64,000 nucleotides of DNA from Elgaria multicarinata webbii (Eukaryota; Chordata; Lepidosauria; Squamata; Anguidae): positions 65,708,681 to 65,772,680 of the forward strand of contig NC_086172.1 of NCBI RefSeq assembly GCF_023053635.1, written 5' to 3'. Positions 12,101 through 22,239 of this stretch are shown here, one piece after another (within the stretch, counting starts at the first letter, position 1; the number at the start of each line of letters is the position of its first letter). The position numbers were made by a program, and so were the translations under genes. The notes under the pieces were generated by a model. It saw only the letters and a list, made by a program, of their open reading frames with translations, was not told the DNA's origin and searched no databases.

Positions 12101-13232
12101 GGTGTCTCATTGATTCTCTGAATAGGTATCAGCCAGGGCATTGCATACAAAAACCCAAAGAAGGATGTCACACTAAAATGTAGCATAAATCAGTTTTCTT
12201 TTCCTTGTGAATGAAATATTACAGATGACGCTTGCTCCTCCATAGAATACATAGAATCAGAATAGCAGAGTTGGAAGGGGCCTACAAGGCCATCGAGTCC
12301 AACCCCCTGCTCAATGCAGGAATCATAACAGAATCCACCAAAAAATGTCCTGTTTTGGGGAGGTTGTTCTGATAAGATTTACCCCTGCTTCTATGCATTC
12401 AGGGGATACATTCATGGTGACTTTTTTAAAAAACAACAACATTATGCCTTCATTTCCCAAAGCACCCTCAAATCAATTGTGTACAAACTGTCTATGGGGT
12501 ATCTTAACTAATGTTCATGGTTATTGCTATTATTGAATATTCTTTATTGAACAGTCACACAACCTGTTTGTTGACTATGATTTAAAATAAATATATCTTG
12601 CTTTAAAATACAGGAGCCATGTTTAACTTTCTTTTTTCTTTTGGAAACATCTCTTTAAGGCCCAGTGGTTACTTGCCCGCAGAAGACCAAAGAGATCATT
12701 TTTTGAGACGTTTATCAGGAGTCTCATTATCCTCTGTGTTGCAATAGCAATTGTCCTGTCATCCATTGCAGTATGTGACGGCCACTGGCTTTTTGCTAAA
12801 GGAAAGCTCTTTGGATTGTGGCACTTCTGCACCATTGGGAATAACAGTGCCCTGAAATGTGTCACCAACCTCACTTTGGCCAACGTCAGAGGGATAAACA
12901 TAGGAATGACACTTGCAAGAAGTATGGTGGCTTTTGCTGTGGTTGTAGCCATCTTTGGCTTGGAACTTCTCATGGTCTCCCAAGTCTGTGAAGACATCAA
13001 CTCAAGAAGGAAGTGGTCCATGGGATCAGTTCTCATTCTCTTCTCATTTCTGCTCTCATCCACTGGAGTTTTGAGCTTCTTAATTCTTCTGAGGGACTAC
13101 ATCACCTTCACAGGCTTTACGTTAACCTACTGGTGTGAGTTCATTGCTGCCTTCCTTTTCTTCCTTAATGGAATCAGTGGACTTCACCTTAACAGCATAA
13201 CATTCCCTTGGAACAGAATAAGAAAAAATTAA
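6178..13232 (+). CDS. TMEM37: TMEM37, calcium-channel gamma-like subunit (two coding exons)
   Basis: Small four-pass plasma-membrane protein of the claudin/CACNG superfamily, known as PR1 or the voltage-dependent calcium channel gamma-like subunit, reported to modulate voltage-gated calcium channels. Exons 6178-6198 and 12660-13232 join in phase 0 to 197 residues. The protein aligns along its whole length with the mammalian sequence as I remember it (MTAISVQAQ start, [37 protein letters not shown] near the end). The claudin-type W-GLW-C-C signature is W50, GLW 59-61, C64 and C74 in the first extracellular loop, which also has sequons at N68 and N77. Predicted membrane segments are about 28-46, 91-114, 128-151 and 160-181. 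The start sits in a CpG island. The gene converges on SCTR. The identification is firm; the transcription start and end are inferred. Confidence 0.97.
7242..7373. repeat. Palindromic MITE, family A
   Basis: Both arms present: CCTGGTGCCCTCCAGATAGT facing ACATCTGGAGGGCATCAAA, about 130 bp. In the TMEM37 intron. Confidence 0.75.
7663..7785. repeat. Palindromic MITE, family A
   Basis: Arms AGCCTACAACTCCCATCAGC and GTTGGGAGTTGTAGGCTGAA enclose a TAGCCAATTGTGAGGG-like centre. Confidence 0.75.
8049..8186. mobile_element. Palindromic MITE, family A, complete copy
   Basis: The best copy in the window. Left tip GCAGCCTTCCCCATCCTGGT and right tip TGTTGGGGAAGGCTGC are inverted repeats that continue inward through CTCCAGATGTTTTGGACTAC and its complement. 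138 bp with no coding capacity, so a miniature inverted-repeat element. Confidence 0.8.
8509..8600 (-). mobile_element. LINE 3' tail fragment
   Basis: The minus strand ends GGTGCTATATAAATAAAT plus a TAA-rich tail. It is near-identical to the plus-strand tail at 34540-34660 (CAGCACCATGTACATTGATG shared). A short 3'-end copy of an L2-like element. Confidence 0.6.
8600..8930 (+). mobile_element. Possible degraded LINE reverse-transcriptase segment
   Basis: Translated on the plus strand, out of one frame, it gives pieces such as QHTDHVTS and [10 protein letters not shown], which resemble the HxDHITP...LHWLPVKFRI region of L2-like ORF2. Frame-broken and short; could be coincidence. Confidence 0.3.
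9366..10195 (-). mobile_element. CR1/L3-like LINE, degraded, internally deleted
   Basis: The minus strand encodes recognisable RT core pieces: [59 protein letters not shown] and the catalytic-motif string FADDTKLLK. It then jumps directly to the 3' end (GGATCAGACCGAGGGTCCAT and the AAGAACATAAGAACATAAG tail), so the C-terminal domain is missing. In the TMEM37 intron. Confidence 0.8.
10649..10704 (+). repeat. Perfect 2 x 28-bp tandem duplication
   Basis: Two adjacent identical 28-bp units beginning GTACTGTATCTGGAGGCTCT. A further small tandem, ATGTAGACTTATGATGAGAA, lies at about 10830-10875. Confidence 0.9.
11218..11325. repeat. Palindromic MITE, family A
   Basis: Contains TTACAACTCCTATCAGCCCT and AATGGGAATTGCAAGCCAAA arms around CCAGCATAGACAATGATG. 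Confidence 0.7.
11481..11580. repeat. Palindromic MITE, family A (divergent)
   Basis: GCAGCCTTCTCTGGACTGGC tip and GGGGTTTGTAGTCCACCACT arm; the right tip is lost. Confidence 0.6.
12244..12330 (-). mobile_element. CR1 LINE 3' end
   Basis: The minus strand reads CATTGAGCAGGGGGTTGGAC then CCTTGTAGGCCCCTTCCAAC and finishes in the ATTCTATG-type octamer tail typical of CR1. It ends about 330 bp before TMEM37 exon 2. Confidence 0.8.
12660..13232 (+). CDS. TMEM37: TMEM37 coding exon 2 (terminal coding exon)
   Basis: Begins after a pyrimidine-rich tract and acceptor ending tttaag at 12659, in phase 0 (GCC CAG TGG...). It carries residues 8-197 and ends at TAA 13230-13232. The reading frame is open throughout. 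All four membrane segments and the claudin signature are in this exon, so most of the protein is encoded by one exon. Confidence 0.97.
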   Translation, partial: AQWLLARRRPKRSFFETFIRSLIILCVAIAIVLSSIAVCDGHWLFAKGKLFGLWHFCTIGNNSALKCVTNLTLANVRGINIGMTLARSMVAFAVVVAIFGLELLMVSQVCEDINSRRKWSMGSVLILFSFLLSSTGVLSFLILLRDYITFTGFTLTYWCEFIAAFLFFLNGISGLHLNSITFPWNRIRKN

Positions 13233-13790
13233 TAATCATGGACATTAGTTATCCCAAATACACTGAGAAGTATGTCGAGGCCAATCAGTGTTTGAAAAGG
13301 ACAAGCGGTTTTCTTCATCTACATGAAGACAAAAGATTCCCAACAGCATACCACCTTCAGAGGATATTCATGCTCAGTTGATAATGGATGCTGGACACTG
13401 GTAGTTGAATAGTATGATCTGCTGAGATTTTCAATACTGTAACTATCCAAAGTAATGATCTAGTAAATTAGTAGTTTCCATTAATTTAAAACTCAATTCA
13501 GAAACCTAAGAGTCCCAATCAAGTTATGTTAAGTTCTGACTCAAGTCCCATTGAAACCAATAAGGCAAATCACATTGCTTTCAATTTGACTTAGTCACAA
13601 CTAATTTTAGCTGGGTGGGGGCCAAACCCAGGATCTAAGTGGGATAAGACACACACTGTGTAAATTTGCTTTGTTCTTTTCCTGAATCTCCATTTCTATT
13701 TTTGCACAGTAGGTAGTATGAGAATAAACATCTGAACTATGCAGGAAGTTGGGTTAATACTAGAGCTTCACCTCTGAATAAACTCAAATA
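13233..13790 (+). other. TMEM37: Probable TMEM37 3' UTR
   Basis: Non-coding, AT-rich sequence directly after the stop. AATAAA hexamers occur at 13723-13728 and 13777-13782 and are the first good polyadenylation signals downstream. Part of it (about 13550-13610) resembles a short dispersed repeat. The exact end is inferred and needs transcript data. Confidence 0.5.
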
Positions 13791-15100
13791 ATTTGCATTT
13801 TAGCATGGCCTATTTTAACTATTATTATGGCTTTGCTTATTTCCTTCATGAGAGCATATAAGATTTATACATAATACTAACACTTGTGCACTATGAGTGT
13901 ATATGTTTTTTGAACCCTCCCTGCAACTAAGGTCTTTACGGTAGCAGTTTGCTCTATGGTCATCCGCTACCTTAACCACCTTTTTTTTGTCTCTCTATCC
14001 CATACTTCTTTCCAGTGACCCTTCTTCCACTTTATCTGAAATCTCTTCCATTGGTGCATTGCTCTTGTTTTTCTAGTAAAAGTAGCCTGTGAAGAGAACG
14101 TCTTAATAGGGGGAACTACAGCAGGATGCTGGAAACAAGTAAACAAGTTGATTTTGGACATGACAAAACTGTTTGACTGATTTAACTGCAATAAGGTACA
14201 TATTCGTGACAATACTCTTTAACACCCGTACATGTTTTTGCACTACAAAGTAACACCTACAGTATTTGCTTATGTAAGGAGGCCGCAAACTCTTGGGAGT
14301 GAGTGGGCACATGACACATTAGAGTGTCATGGGTGCTTGTCCATTCCTAAAATGGCTACTATGGAGGGTCACGAACCCCTCATTTCCCAGAAGGTTAACT
14401 GGTGAGGCTAAAAGAAAAGTAACTTGCTCAAGAAACTAAGTACAAGGCAGAGGTGGGGGCTGATCTCCGAAACACAAAGCCACACTTTTGAACCTAAACA
14501 AAGATTGCACTGGAGGGCAGCACTTCACTTGGCAGCATGCCAGCTTCCGACTTTAAACAAACAAAGTCTTAAGAAATGAAATAAAAGCCAGAAGCAGCAA
14601 GGATTCTGATGGTACCAAGAGAGGTGTCCATGGGCACATTGGTGCTCCCAGAAGAGACCTTTGCTACTGTGATTTAATGAGACAATTGGGGCTGGGGAGA
14701 GAAACAACAAAGATGATCCTTCAAAGTGGTGTCACGTTGTGCAGCCCTTACAGGATATAGATCAGGGAATGCTGTGTTCAGAACTTTTGTCAGTTTTATT
14801 TCCCTTTTATCAAAATCACAGGAAGTTAAGTTCCTGTTCTCCCTCTGAGAGGCAACTGTCCAAGCTGGGAATATTGGTTTAAATTCTCTTCAGTGTTCTT
14901 GTTAAAAACAACAACATATTAAACAGAAAGCTTGGACAATTTTAGTGTGGCTTTCAAGACTGATCTAGTTTCTAACCTGCTGACAGGGATGGTTTCTAAA
15001 ATTCACCCAGAGGCACGTATCACAATATCGTCACTTCTGTATACATGCGATCAGTTTATTGGTAAAGCAACAACCATAATAACCAAAAGGAGCAGGCAAG
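13791..15100. other. Intergenic stretch with no recognised feature
   Basis: Both strands were examined; no exon-like open frame with splice sites and no repeat I can name. A pyrimidine-rich run lies near 13980-14080. Confidence 0.5.
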
Positions 15101-15109
15101 AGAAGGCAA

Positions 15110-15230
15110 CCTGGTGCCCTCTAAAAATTTGGGACTACAGTTCTCATAAGCCACAGCTTACATGGGGTATGAGTGTTGTAGTCCAAGGGCTATGGAGTTA
15201 TGAGTGTTGAGTCCAAGGATGCTTCCAGAT
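15110..15230. repeat. Palindromic MITE, family A (degraded)
   Basis: AACCTGGTGCCCTCTAAAAA tip and GTGTTGTAGTCCAAGGGC arm, with a local duplication of TATGAGTGTTG. Confidence 0.55.
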
Positions 15231-15400
15231 AAGGCTTTTATAGTGCCATTACCCTGCCTTTTTCATGGAATTTTATGGAGGGTTCCAGATGGCATTTTCT
15301 TCTTCTCATAGCTCTTCCATGATTTTCTACTGCTTCTTCTGTCTTTTTTCCTACCATAGGAAATCCAAGGAGGAAAAATGAGATAATTGCTGCTACAATG
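15224..15400 (+). repeat. Dispersed repeat F
   Basis: AAGGCTTTTATAGTGCCATT, then CATGGAATTTTATGGAGG and TTTTTTCCTACCATAGGAAA. The same ordered blocks recur reversed at 19985-20160 and forward at 23940-24110, so this is an interspersed family, not named. Confidence 0.55.
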
Positions 15401-16149
15401 CCTTCTGATTGATAGTCCAAGAAGCCCTCTGTTTGGAAGTACTGCCACTCTAACATCTGGAGTTTACTAGGTTACCTATCCCAGAATATGGCCTCATGGT
15501 GTCAAGATCCACATATGCCTTGCTTAAGAGGGGTTGGTTCATGCCATATAAATTTGTTCAAGAAACCATCAACAACACCCAAAAAAAACCAGATACCAAA
15601 GTGTAGAGAACCCTCTACACTTGTATTCATGATTACTTTGGGGGAAAAACAACTTTGTGGGATAAGTATTGTTGATGAACCATCAAAAGGGACAAAAATG
15701 TGACATACGTCAACCCTGTGATCATCTGTACTTTTGGTTGCAGACATGTGGAGCTGAGGGATGAAAAAGCCTCATACACTGTTCTATGGACAAGCCCATT
15801 ATAACTTTAAAAGAATGCATTCCTAAAAGGCTCAGGTTCCCCACCCCCTTTCAATACAATTAAAATAGATTGTACATCCAGATTTAAGTATATTTATAGA
15901 GTATTAATTCTCCATTGTTCACTGCCATTCCTATGTCCTTTATTGTGTGGCTTCATGATATGTTTGATTAAATCAATACTGCATTAACTTCAATGAGTGG
16001 GGAATGGCTGTTGCCATTTTCCTGTCTGGGCGTATCCGTTGTGCTCCCAAATCGCCCATTATTGTCAGTAGGAAATTTGAGGTGTGCAAGAAGTGGGGCA
16101 GACAGAAGAGATTGCACTGAGGCCTTATTTCTTAAGGTGCTATCTGAAA

Positions 16150-16247
16150 TGATTGAATTTGAATGTGATTGAATTCCTGCATTGAGCAGGGGTTGGACTC
16201 GATGGCCTTGTAGGCCCCTTCCAACTCTGCTATTCTATGATTCTAAG
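16150..16247 (+). mobile_element. CR1 LINE 3' end
   Basis: CATTGAGCAGGGGTTGGACT, then GCCTTGTAGGCCCCTTCCAA and the ATTCTATGATTCT tail. Same subfamily as 12244-12330 but in the opposite orientation. Confidence 0.82.
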
Positions 16248-16435
16248 TTTGACTGAATGTCTACACTCCTAGTTCATTTAGACAATTCCTACCTGTACCT
16301 GTCTCTGCACCAGCTGATTGTCAGAGTGGACAGTATTGTCTGCTTCTTCCACTCTGCTTATCTCTCTAAGGTGTCTTAAGAAACCCTTACATATAATGCA
16401 TGAGGATATAGATCCAGCGTGTCAATAGATCTAGA

Positions 16436-16495
16436 CAATTTTGCACATTGTAACAACCCATGGTTGACAAACAGTGGGTTGTTACAACATGCAAA
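16436..16495. repeat. Short perfect-arm palindrome
   Basis: TTTGCACATTGTAACAACCC faces GGGTTGTTACAACATGCAAA around ATGGTTGACAAACAGT, a compact 60-bp inverted repeat of MITE type. Confidence 0.7.
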
Positions 16496-16803
16496 CCAGG
16501 ATGTGAAAACCATCCTCTGACTGTGCTTCCCAGAGAAGAGACAAATAGCTAGTCTAATCCACTTTGTAAATCATGGCACTGAAAGTATGTTCATACAGAA
16601 CGCTTAAGGCACTTTCATAAATGATACCATGATTAATGCCCAGAAGAATGTTTTGTTCTGTGTCCCTTAGACAGTTCTTGCTCCTTCACTAAACATATAT
16701 TTACACACTTTCCTCTTATTGAATGATTAGAGTTTGGGTGGCTGAAAAAAGATGATCAGGTATTATTACGATGCAGTATCTAAGAAGCCTTCATAGTGAC
16801 CTA

Positions 16804-16911
16804 GGCAGGATCTACACTACTGCTTTATAACAGTTTATCATGGTTTCGACAACTGTTTATGCCCAGGACACATTATATAGTTATATCCTGCTTGGTGTAG
16901 ATCTGCCCATA
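16804..16911. mobile_element. Palindromic MITE with GGCAGATCTACACCA-like ends
   Basis: GGCAGGATCTACACTACTGC at the left faces TTGGTGTAGATCTGCC at the right; an internal AACAGTTTATCATGG inverted pair is also present. It directly abuts the next palindrome. Confidence 0.65.
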
Positions 16912-17108
16912 ACAGTAACAAATTGTGGGTTAATTAATCTACCATTTGCAGGATTGTGTGCCGAGCCGGAGTTTTGCGTAATCAACTTTCGATCAGCCCA
17001 ATTGTAGGTTGTGTGATGAGCAAACTAAGACACTATGGGTTGCTTGTGGATTAAGCAACTCAAAGTTAACCTACAATTAGTTCTTAGGTTTAATTAACGC
17101 ATGATTTG
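16910..17108. mobile_element. Palindromic MITE with CATAACAGTAACAAAT ends
   Basis: Left tip CATAACAGTAACAAATTGTG faces right tip ATGATTTGTTACTGTTATATG. Inner arms GGGTTAATTAAT and GGTTTAATTAAC and the centre AATTGTAGGTT / AACCTACAATT extend the foldback to about 200 bp. Confidence 0.7.
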
Positions 17109-17544
17109 TTACTGTTATATGCAAACAGAGCTATAGTGAGGAACAGCCAGTAGTTGCCAGATTCATTTCTCTTCTTTGGTCCCTTGTCAAACTTAATTTT
17201 GTTTAGTGATGCTCATTGTATGAAGCTATGTAGTGCTATAAAGATGCTCTTTTTAAACTAATGGGTGTCTGGCTAGTGGAAAGAAAGGATGTTGCGCTAT
17301 TTTCTTCAAGAGAAATCTCAAACGTCTGGTTAGGAAATGTGAAGTCTTTTTTGAAAGATTGGTCTACTGCACCAAATATAGGCCTTCCCAAATGATCAGC
17401 TTACAGCACAAGAAATGTGGAATTCTTTCTAATTTACCACATAGCAAATGTTCAATTCTTTCTAATTTATTCTGTAAGATCCTAGGAACTTACTTCAAAT
17501 TAATGTTTCTGTTTGGAAGTTTTTGTATTTTTCTAGCAATGGCT

Positions 17545-17680
17545 CCTGGAGCAGCACTCCTCAGTTTGGTGCTCTTCCAGACTCCAACTCCCACCATCCC
17601 CAGCCATTGCCCATGCTAGCTGGGGCTGATGGGAGTTGTAGTTAAAACACCTGGAAAGGACCAAGTTGAGGAAGGCAAGC
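17545..17680. repeat. Palindromic MITE, family A
   Basis: CACTCCTCAGTTTGGTGCTC tip, CTCCAACTCCCACCATCCCC arm and GCTGATGGGAGTTGTAGTTA return arm, ending GGACCAAGTTGAGGAAGGC. Confidence 0.75.
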
Positions 17681-18362
17681 CTGGAGTTTCAGTTCTGGTT
17701 CAAAATGCTGAGCACTCTCCTCCCATGCACTGAATGAATGCACATCATTCAGATTTCCCTAAAATGCAGGACACTGTCATAAGGCATCCCACATGCATTA
17801 GATGTGGGCTGGCTATCACACTATTTCTCTGAAGACTATCCCATGGAGTCTTTCAAGACTATCCCATGGAGAGTTAAAATGCATTAGAATTCCATTTTGA
17901 GCTGACAGTCTGAAATAACCCTAAATGGCATCCTATATCATACTCTTGTCTGAGCTTATGAAACCAATTTCTATTAAAGGCTATTTTGTCAGTAAATGCT
18001 GGAGAATATGATAGCGCTGGTGCTGATTTGCACATGGTCTTTGTCCCTAATAAATATTGTTGTTTTTAGTATATGTGTTGTAACTTGTAGCATTTCTAAA
18101 CTGTAACTATTTTCTAAAACAGTAAAAGAAGATAAGAAGAAATCTAGGACCTGAATTTCAAATGTTAAATAAACTACTTTTTGAATTGATAATTTTAGTC
18201 ATCTGTAAAGTTTTCTATCACAACTTGGGGATTGATAGTTAGCCATTAAGTGTGAGCATAAGTACATGTACTGAATGTATACGTGTACAAAATGGAGCAC
18301 AACAGGAGCTGGAAAATGGGTAATTCTCAGAGGAACCAGGTTTCTGTGCAAGAACACAGCCT

Positions 18363-18495
18363 GCCCCAAACATGTTGACCTCCATATGTTTTGGTCTATC
18401 ACTCCCATCAGCCCCAGCCAGCATGGCCAATGGTCAAAGATAATGGAAGTTATACTCCAAAACATATGGAGGGTACCAGGCTGCAGAAAGCTGCT
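18363..18495. repeat. Palindromic MITE, family A
   Basis: CCATATGTTTTGGTCTATCA and CTCCAAAACATATGGAGGG form the arms, around CCCCAGCCAGCATGGCCAAT. Confidence 0.75.
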
Positions 18496-19855
18496 AAAGA
18501 ATAATTTGTGCAAAGTAGTAGTCACTTTCCTACAGCACAACTGCAAAATTTGGGGAAGGAACATAGCTTGAAAACGTTGAGCAGGGACTTGTCAAATGAC
18601 ATCCAGTGCATTAAATGAACCAAATCTAACAAATTAATTTATAAAAATCCATTTCTCATTCCAGTGGTGAGGTGGGGCCAAAATACTAAAAGTCCCAGCA
18701 TATTGTAGCTTAAAGCTCTTACTGTCAGTAACTTGGAACATTTTTTCACCAGGGGAAAACCTAGCAACACTACCACAGCTTTCTGGCTTCCATTTCAATC
18801 ACACTTCCCTTCCCCATCCCCTTTAACTGGGAGTTCTATGTTTTATTTATACAACCACAAGATGGTGCTGTCTTCTGAATCTTTTTTATAGTGTGATTTT
18901 GTCTTTTCATGATGAAATTGAAGGCACTGGAGGAATGGAGCATCATGTAATTGACCAGGAAATGTCCCTGAGTGGTCAGTCATGAGCCTGCTATAAATAG
19001 TTCATTAAGAGGACCCCCTAAGCCTTATGAGAGGCATTTCAGCATTATAGAAAACTGCACAAAAGGAAACTAGCAAATGATTGGTGGGTGGGCAAAAGAG
19101 GGAAGGGCCCTCTGATGCACCCCCAAAAGCCCAATTTGGAGCCTCAGGTTCTGCTCCCCTGCCCTTTCATATGTGTGTATGTTAGACTATGGTGACATTT
19201 TTTCATCCCCGGTTCCCCAACTTAAAAACATGCAACTGAAATATATTGACTCTCATCACACGTATGTGTGGATGGATACATAGATATTTAAAAAAGATGA
19301 AGTCTATAACAATTCTATTGAAGCTAATGAGATTTATTAAAGCTAATGGAATCCCGACTCACTGGGAACAGACTATTTGTTCAGCAGTGGGGGTCTCCTT
19401 GTGATCTGCTGGGCCACAGGGAACATATGCATATTTATTTACGCAACATTAACAAATAAAAAAACAGAGCACGGTGGAGGCTTGACCACAGCTGACATAT
19501 CTTATGCTTTGTGCCTTTTGTGCAAGGTCTGATGTGAGACCAAAAATGATAGCTCTTAAAATATTAAGGACAATAATGTTCAGTTCACAGAGAGATTAAT
19601 TTGAACTTTTTCACTAACTGCATATTTCCTGTCTTTTTCATATGTGGCATTTTATTTTCAGGAAGGAAAACATTCCTGGCATGTTGAGGAGGTGTGTGAC
19701 AACTCCCACCTCCACTCTATAATCACCTCAAAGTTGTTTACTGATCTCTCATTTGGAAATAACAACTTTGCTTTAAGTCTGCATTTGTGCTCAGATAATG
19801 GAGCACAGTCAGTAATTCATGTCAGTAAAGTGACAATTTACAGCCAATTCCACAA
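18496..19855. other. Intergenic stretch with no recognised feature
   Basis: No exon-like frame and no nameable repeat. A short unit at about 18836-18870 (CAACCACAAGATGGTGCTGT) is also unassigned. Confidence 0.45.
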
Positions 19856-19859
19856 GAGC

Positions 19860-19960
19860 CAATGGTGGCCGTGTTGCAAGAAAAACTCCTGAGAGTCTTC
19901 TGGCACCTTAAAGAAATTTATTGTGGCATAAGATTTGGTGTGTTTTCTGCTGGAGAGCTC
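19860..19960 (+). repeat. Penelope-type terminal-repeat fragment
   Basis: GGCCGTGTTGCAAGAAAAAC, then TCTTCTGGCACCTTAAAGAA and TTTATTGTGGCATAAGA match the order of blocks at the end of the Penelope-like element near 53700-53790. Confidence 0.5.
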
Positions 19961-19984
19961 TTAGTACATCCAAATGTGCTGCAA

Positions 19985-20160
19985 TTCCATCTTTTTGTTC
20001 CTTAGTGGATTTTCTGTGGTAGGAAATAAGTCAGAAGAAGCAGTGGATAAACATGGGAGGTTTATGAGTAGAAGATGGTATTATCTGCTCCCTCCCAGCC
20101 CATAAAATTCCATGAATAAGGCAAAGCAACAATGTAATAAAAGCCTTCTCTGGAAACATT
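19985..20160 (-). repeat. Dispersed repeat F, minus copy
   Basis: Read on the minus strand it gives GAAGGCTTTTATTACATTGT, TTCATGGAATTTTATGGGCT and ACCACAGAAAATCCACTAAG, colinear with 15224-15400. Confidence 0.55.
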
Positions 20161-20316
20161 AATTGCGGAATAGAGACCACTCAGGGTGTGTGTATGTGTC
20201 TATGTGTCACACACACACTGAGTATAGAGATATATGATTATATTTTATTTTTATTTTTATTTTTTAACAAAAACAGGCCAAAAGGCCAAACATGCAAGGG
20301 GCAGTAATATGTTTTT

Positions 20317-20470
20317 TTTATTATTTATTTATTTATTTATTTATTACATTTCTATACTGCCCAATAGCCGGAGCTCTCTGGGCAGTTCACAAAAATTAAA
20401 ACCATTCAAAGTATAAAACTACAGTATAAAACCATAATATAAAATACAGTTTATGTATACTGTATTATGC
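20317..20470 (-). mobile_element. L2-like LINE 3' end, minus copy
   Basis: The minus strand ends in the conserved CTCCGGCTATTGGGCAGTAT module and an AAATAAATAAAT tail. It is nearly identical to the plus-strand tail at about 20860-20996. Confidence 0.75.
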
Positions 20471-20599
20471 AGTATTACGCAGGAGGGCACAAACGAATAC
20501 AGAGTCCCATCAAAATCCAATTAGCTTAGGCCTGCTCCTGACTAGCAGCTACTGGGAATGATGAACAGGGAAAGCAAGACCAGTAATGTATAATAAAAG

Positions 20600-20996
20600 A
20601 GGGGAAATTACTTTCTAAAGTACCTTCTCCGCGAGCCCCTGCCAAAGGAAGTGACGCAGGTGGCTACCAGGAGGAGGGCCTTCTCTGCTGTGGCACCCTG
20701 GCTGTGGAATGAGCTCCCTAAGGAGGTTCGCTTGGCACCTACATTATATGCTTTTAGACACCAGGTGAAGACCTTTTTATTCTCCCAGCATTTTAACAGT
20801 CTATAAATAAATTTTAACTTGGTGTTTTAAATTTGTAATTTTGCATTGCTGCTGTTTTTATCTGGTTGAGCTTTTATATTGTATTTTATACTATGGTTTT
20901 ATACTGTTGTTTTATACTTTGAATGTTTTTAATTTTTGTGAACCGCCCAGAGAGCTCCGGCTATTGGGCGGTATAGAAATGTAATAAATAAATATT
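20600..20996 (+). mobile_element. L2-like LINE 3' end with ORF2 C-terminus
   Basis: Encodes a degenerate C-terminus (GGYQEEGLLCCGTLAV-E-APEEV, then TLYAFRHQVKTFLFSQHF) of the AxALWNELPxELR...YAFRRQVKTFLF type, then a T-rich 3' UTR and the AACCGCCCAGAGAGCTCCGG / CTATTGGGCGGTATAGAAAT tail with AATAAATAAA. It is flanked by inverted tail copies at 20317 and 21003. Confidence 0.75.
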
Positions 20997-21002
20997 TATT
21001 AT

Positions 21003-21085
21003 TTATTTATTTTATTTATTTATTACATTTCTATACCGCCCAATAGCCGGAGCTCTCTGGGCGGTTCACAAATAAATAAATAAGT
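21003..21085 (-). mobile_element. L2-like LINE tail, minus copy
   Basis: Reverse complement of the same module (ATTTCTATACCGCCCAATAG, CCGGAGCTCTCTGGGCGGTT). It directly follows the plus-strand copy and makes a hairpin-like arrangement around 21000. Confidence 0.7.
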
Positions 21086-21759
21086 AAGCAGGGAATTCCC
21101 AGGATGTGATGAGATCCAATTACACAGTGTCAAATACGTGAATATATTCCAACCTGGTGTCTTCACAATGGAGCCTTACATGTTAACAATATTTATTTAC
21201 TCATGGCCTTCACAGGAAGAGAGCTCAAATAAGCTTCTCCCCCTTTTTTAAAAAGGTCATCTGCACATGCAAATGAAAAAGCTCAGTGTTACATTGTACT
21301 TCTATGGGCAGACTTGGCTATAGGTTCCACAAGCCCCAGCCACAACGTGGGAGGATGAGGAATGTGCTGGAAGCTCATTTGCTAGCTATGGCCACCAATG
21401 GAGGAAGAAGAGCAGATGTGTTCCCATATGTAAGACAAAAGGAAGAAAATCTCCAACAGCCCTCCCTCCTGTCAGGGTGTGCCTCCTGCAATTGCATCAT
21501 GGCACAGAGGCATTATGCAGATGAGTGCAGATAAATCACAGCAGCAGTTTCACTGGGGGCCTCTCTGCATAGGCAGCTACCAAAGTAGAGTAGGGTGCAA
21601 TGGTACAAGCATACACAGCTGCCTGATACTTGGAAGAAGACTTGTGATTGCCTCCACTAGGCAGCCTGGTGTTACTCCACTTGCCTGGACACAGGATACT
21701 TCTGGAGCTGGGTCAGCCCAAGCCATTGCCCAGTTCCACGTTTATTTACTTAAATCAAA

Positions 21760-21840
21760 TGGCCCTCCAGATAATATTTGACTATAACTCCCATCATTCA
21801 TGCTAGCTGCAGTTGATGGGAGTTGGGGTCTGACAACTTC
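21760..21840. repeat. Palindromic MITE, family A (half copy)
   Basis: GGCCCTCCAGATAATATTTG and TGATGGGAGTTGGGGTCTGA arms only. Confidence 0.6.
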
Positions 21841-22127
21841 TTATACATACATAAGGCATCAGACGCAATAAGCACATAACAAAATATGTACAAACCTCTG
21901 CTCTTCAGGTCAAAATGGTTCTTGCAATACATCCCAGATTACTCAGGTCTTGGCAAGTGCCCCCAGGAAGAGAGTTCCAGAGTTACTGGCAGCTCCCACA
22001 AATGCCACCCCACATGTACAAGATGTCCTGATTTGGTACGGAGATTGAATAGGGAAGGGGGCACACTCTCCATTGACTGAAGAGATCGTGGTTGGGCATA
22101 TGGAGAAGGAAGTCTGTGTATGACAGG

Positions 22128-22235
22128 GCAGGGAACCTGTGGCCCACCAGACCTAGACAGCATGGTCAATGGCCAGGGAGGATGGAAACTGAGGTTCACC
22201 AACATCTGAAGGGCCACCGGTTTGCCACCCCCAAT
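22128..22235. repeat. Palindromic MITE, family A (divergent)
   Basis: GGGAACCTGTGGCCCACCAG, then CAGCATGGTCAATGGCCAGG and ACATCTGAAGGGCCACCGGT. Confidence 0.55.
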
Positions 22236-22239
22236 CTGT

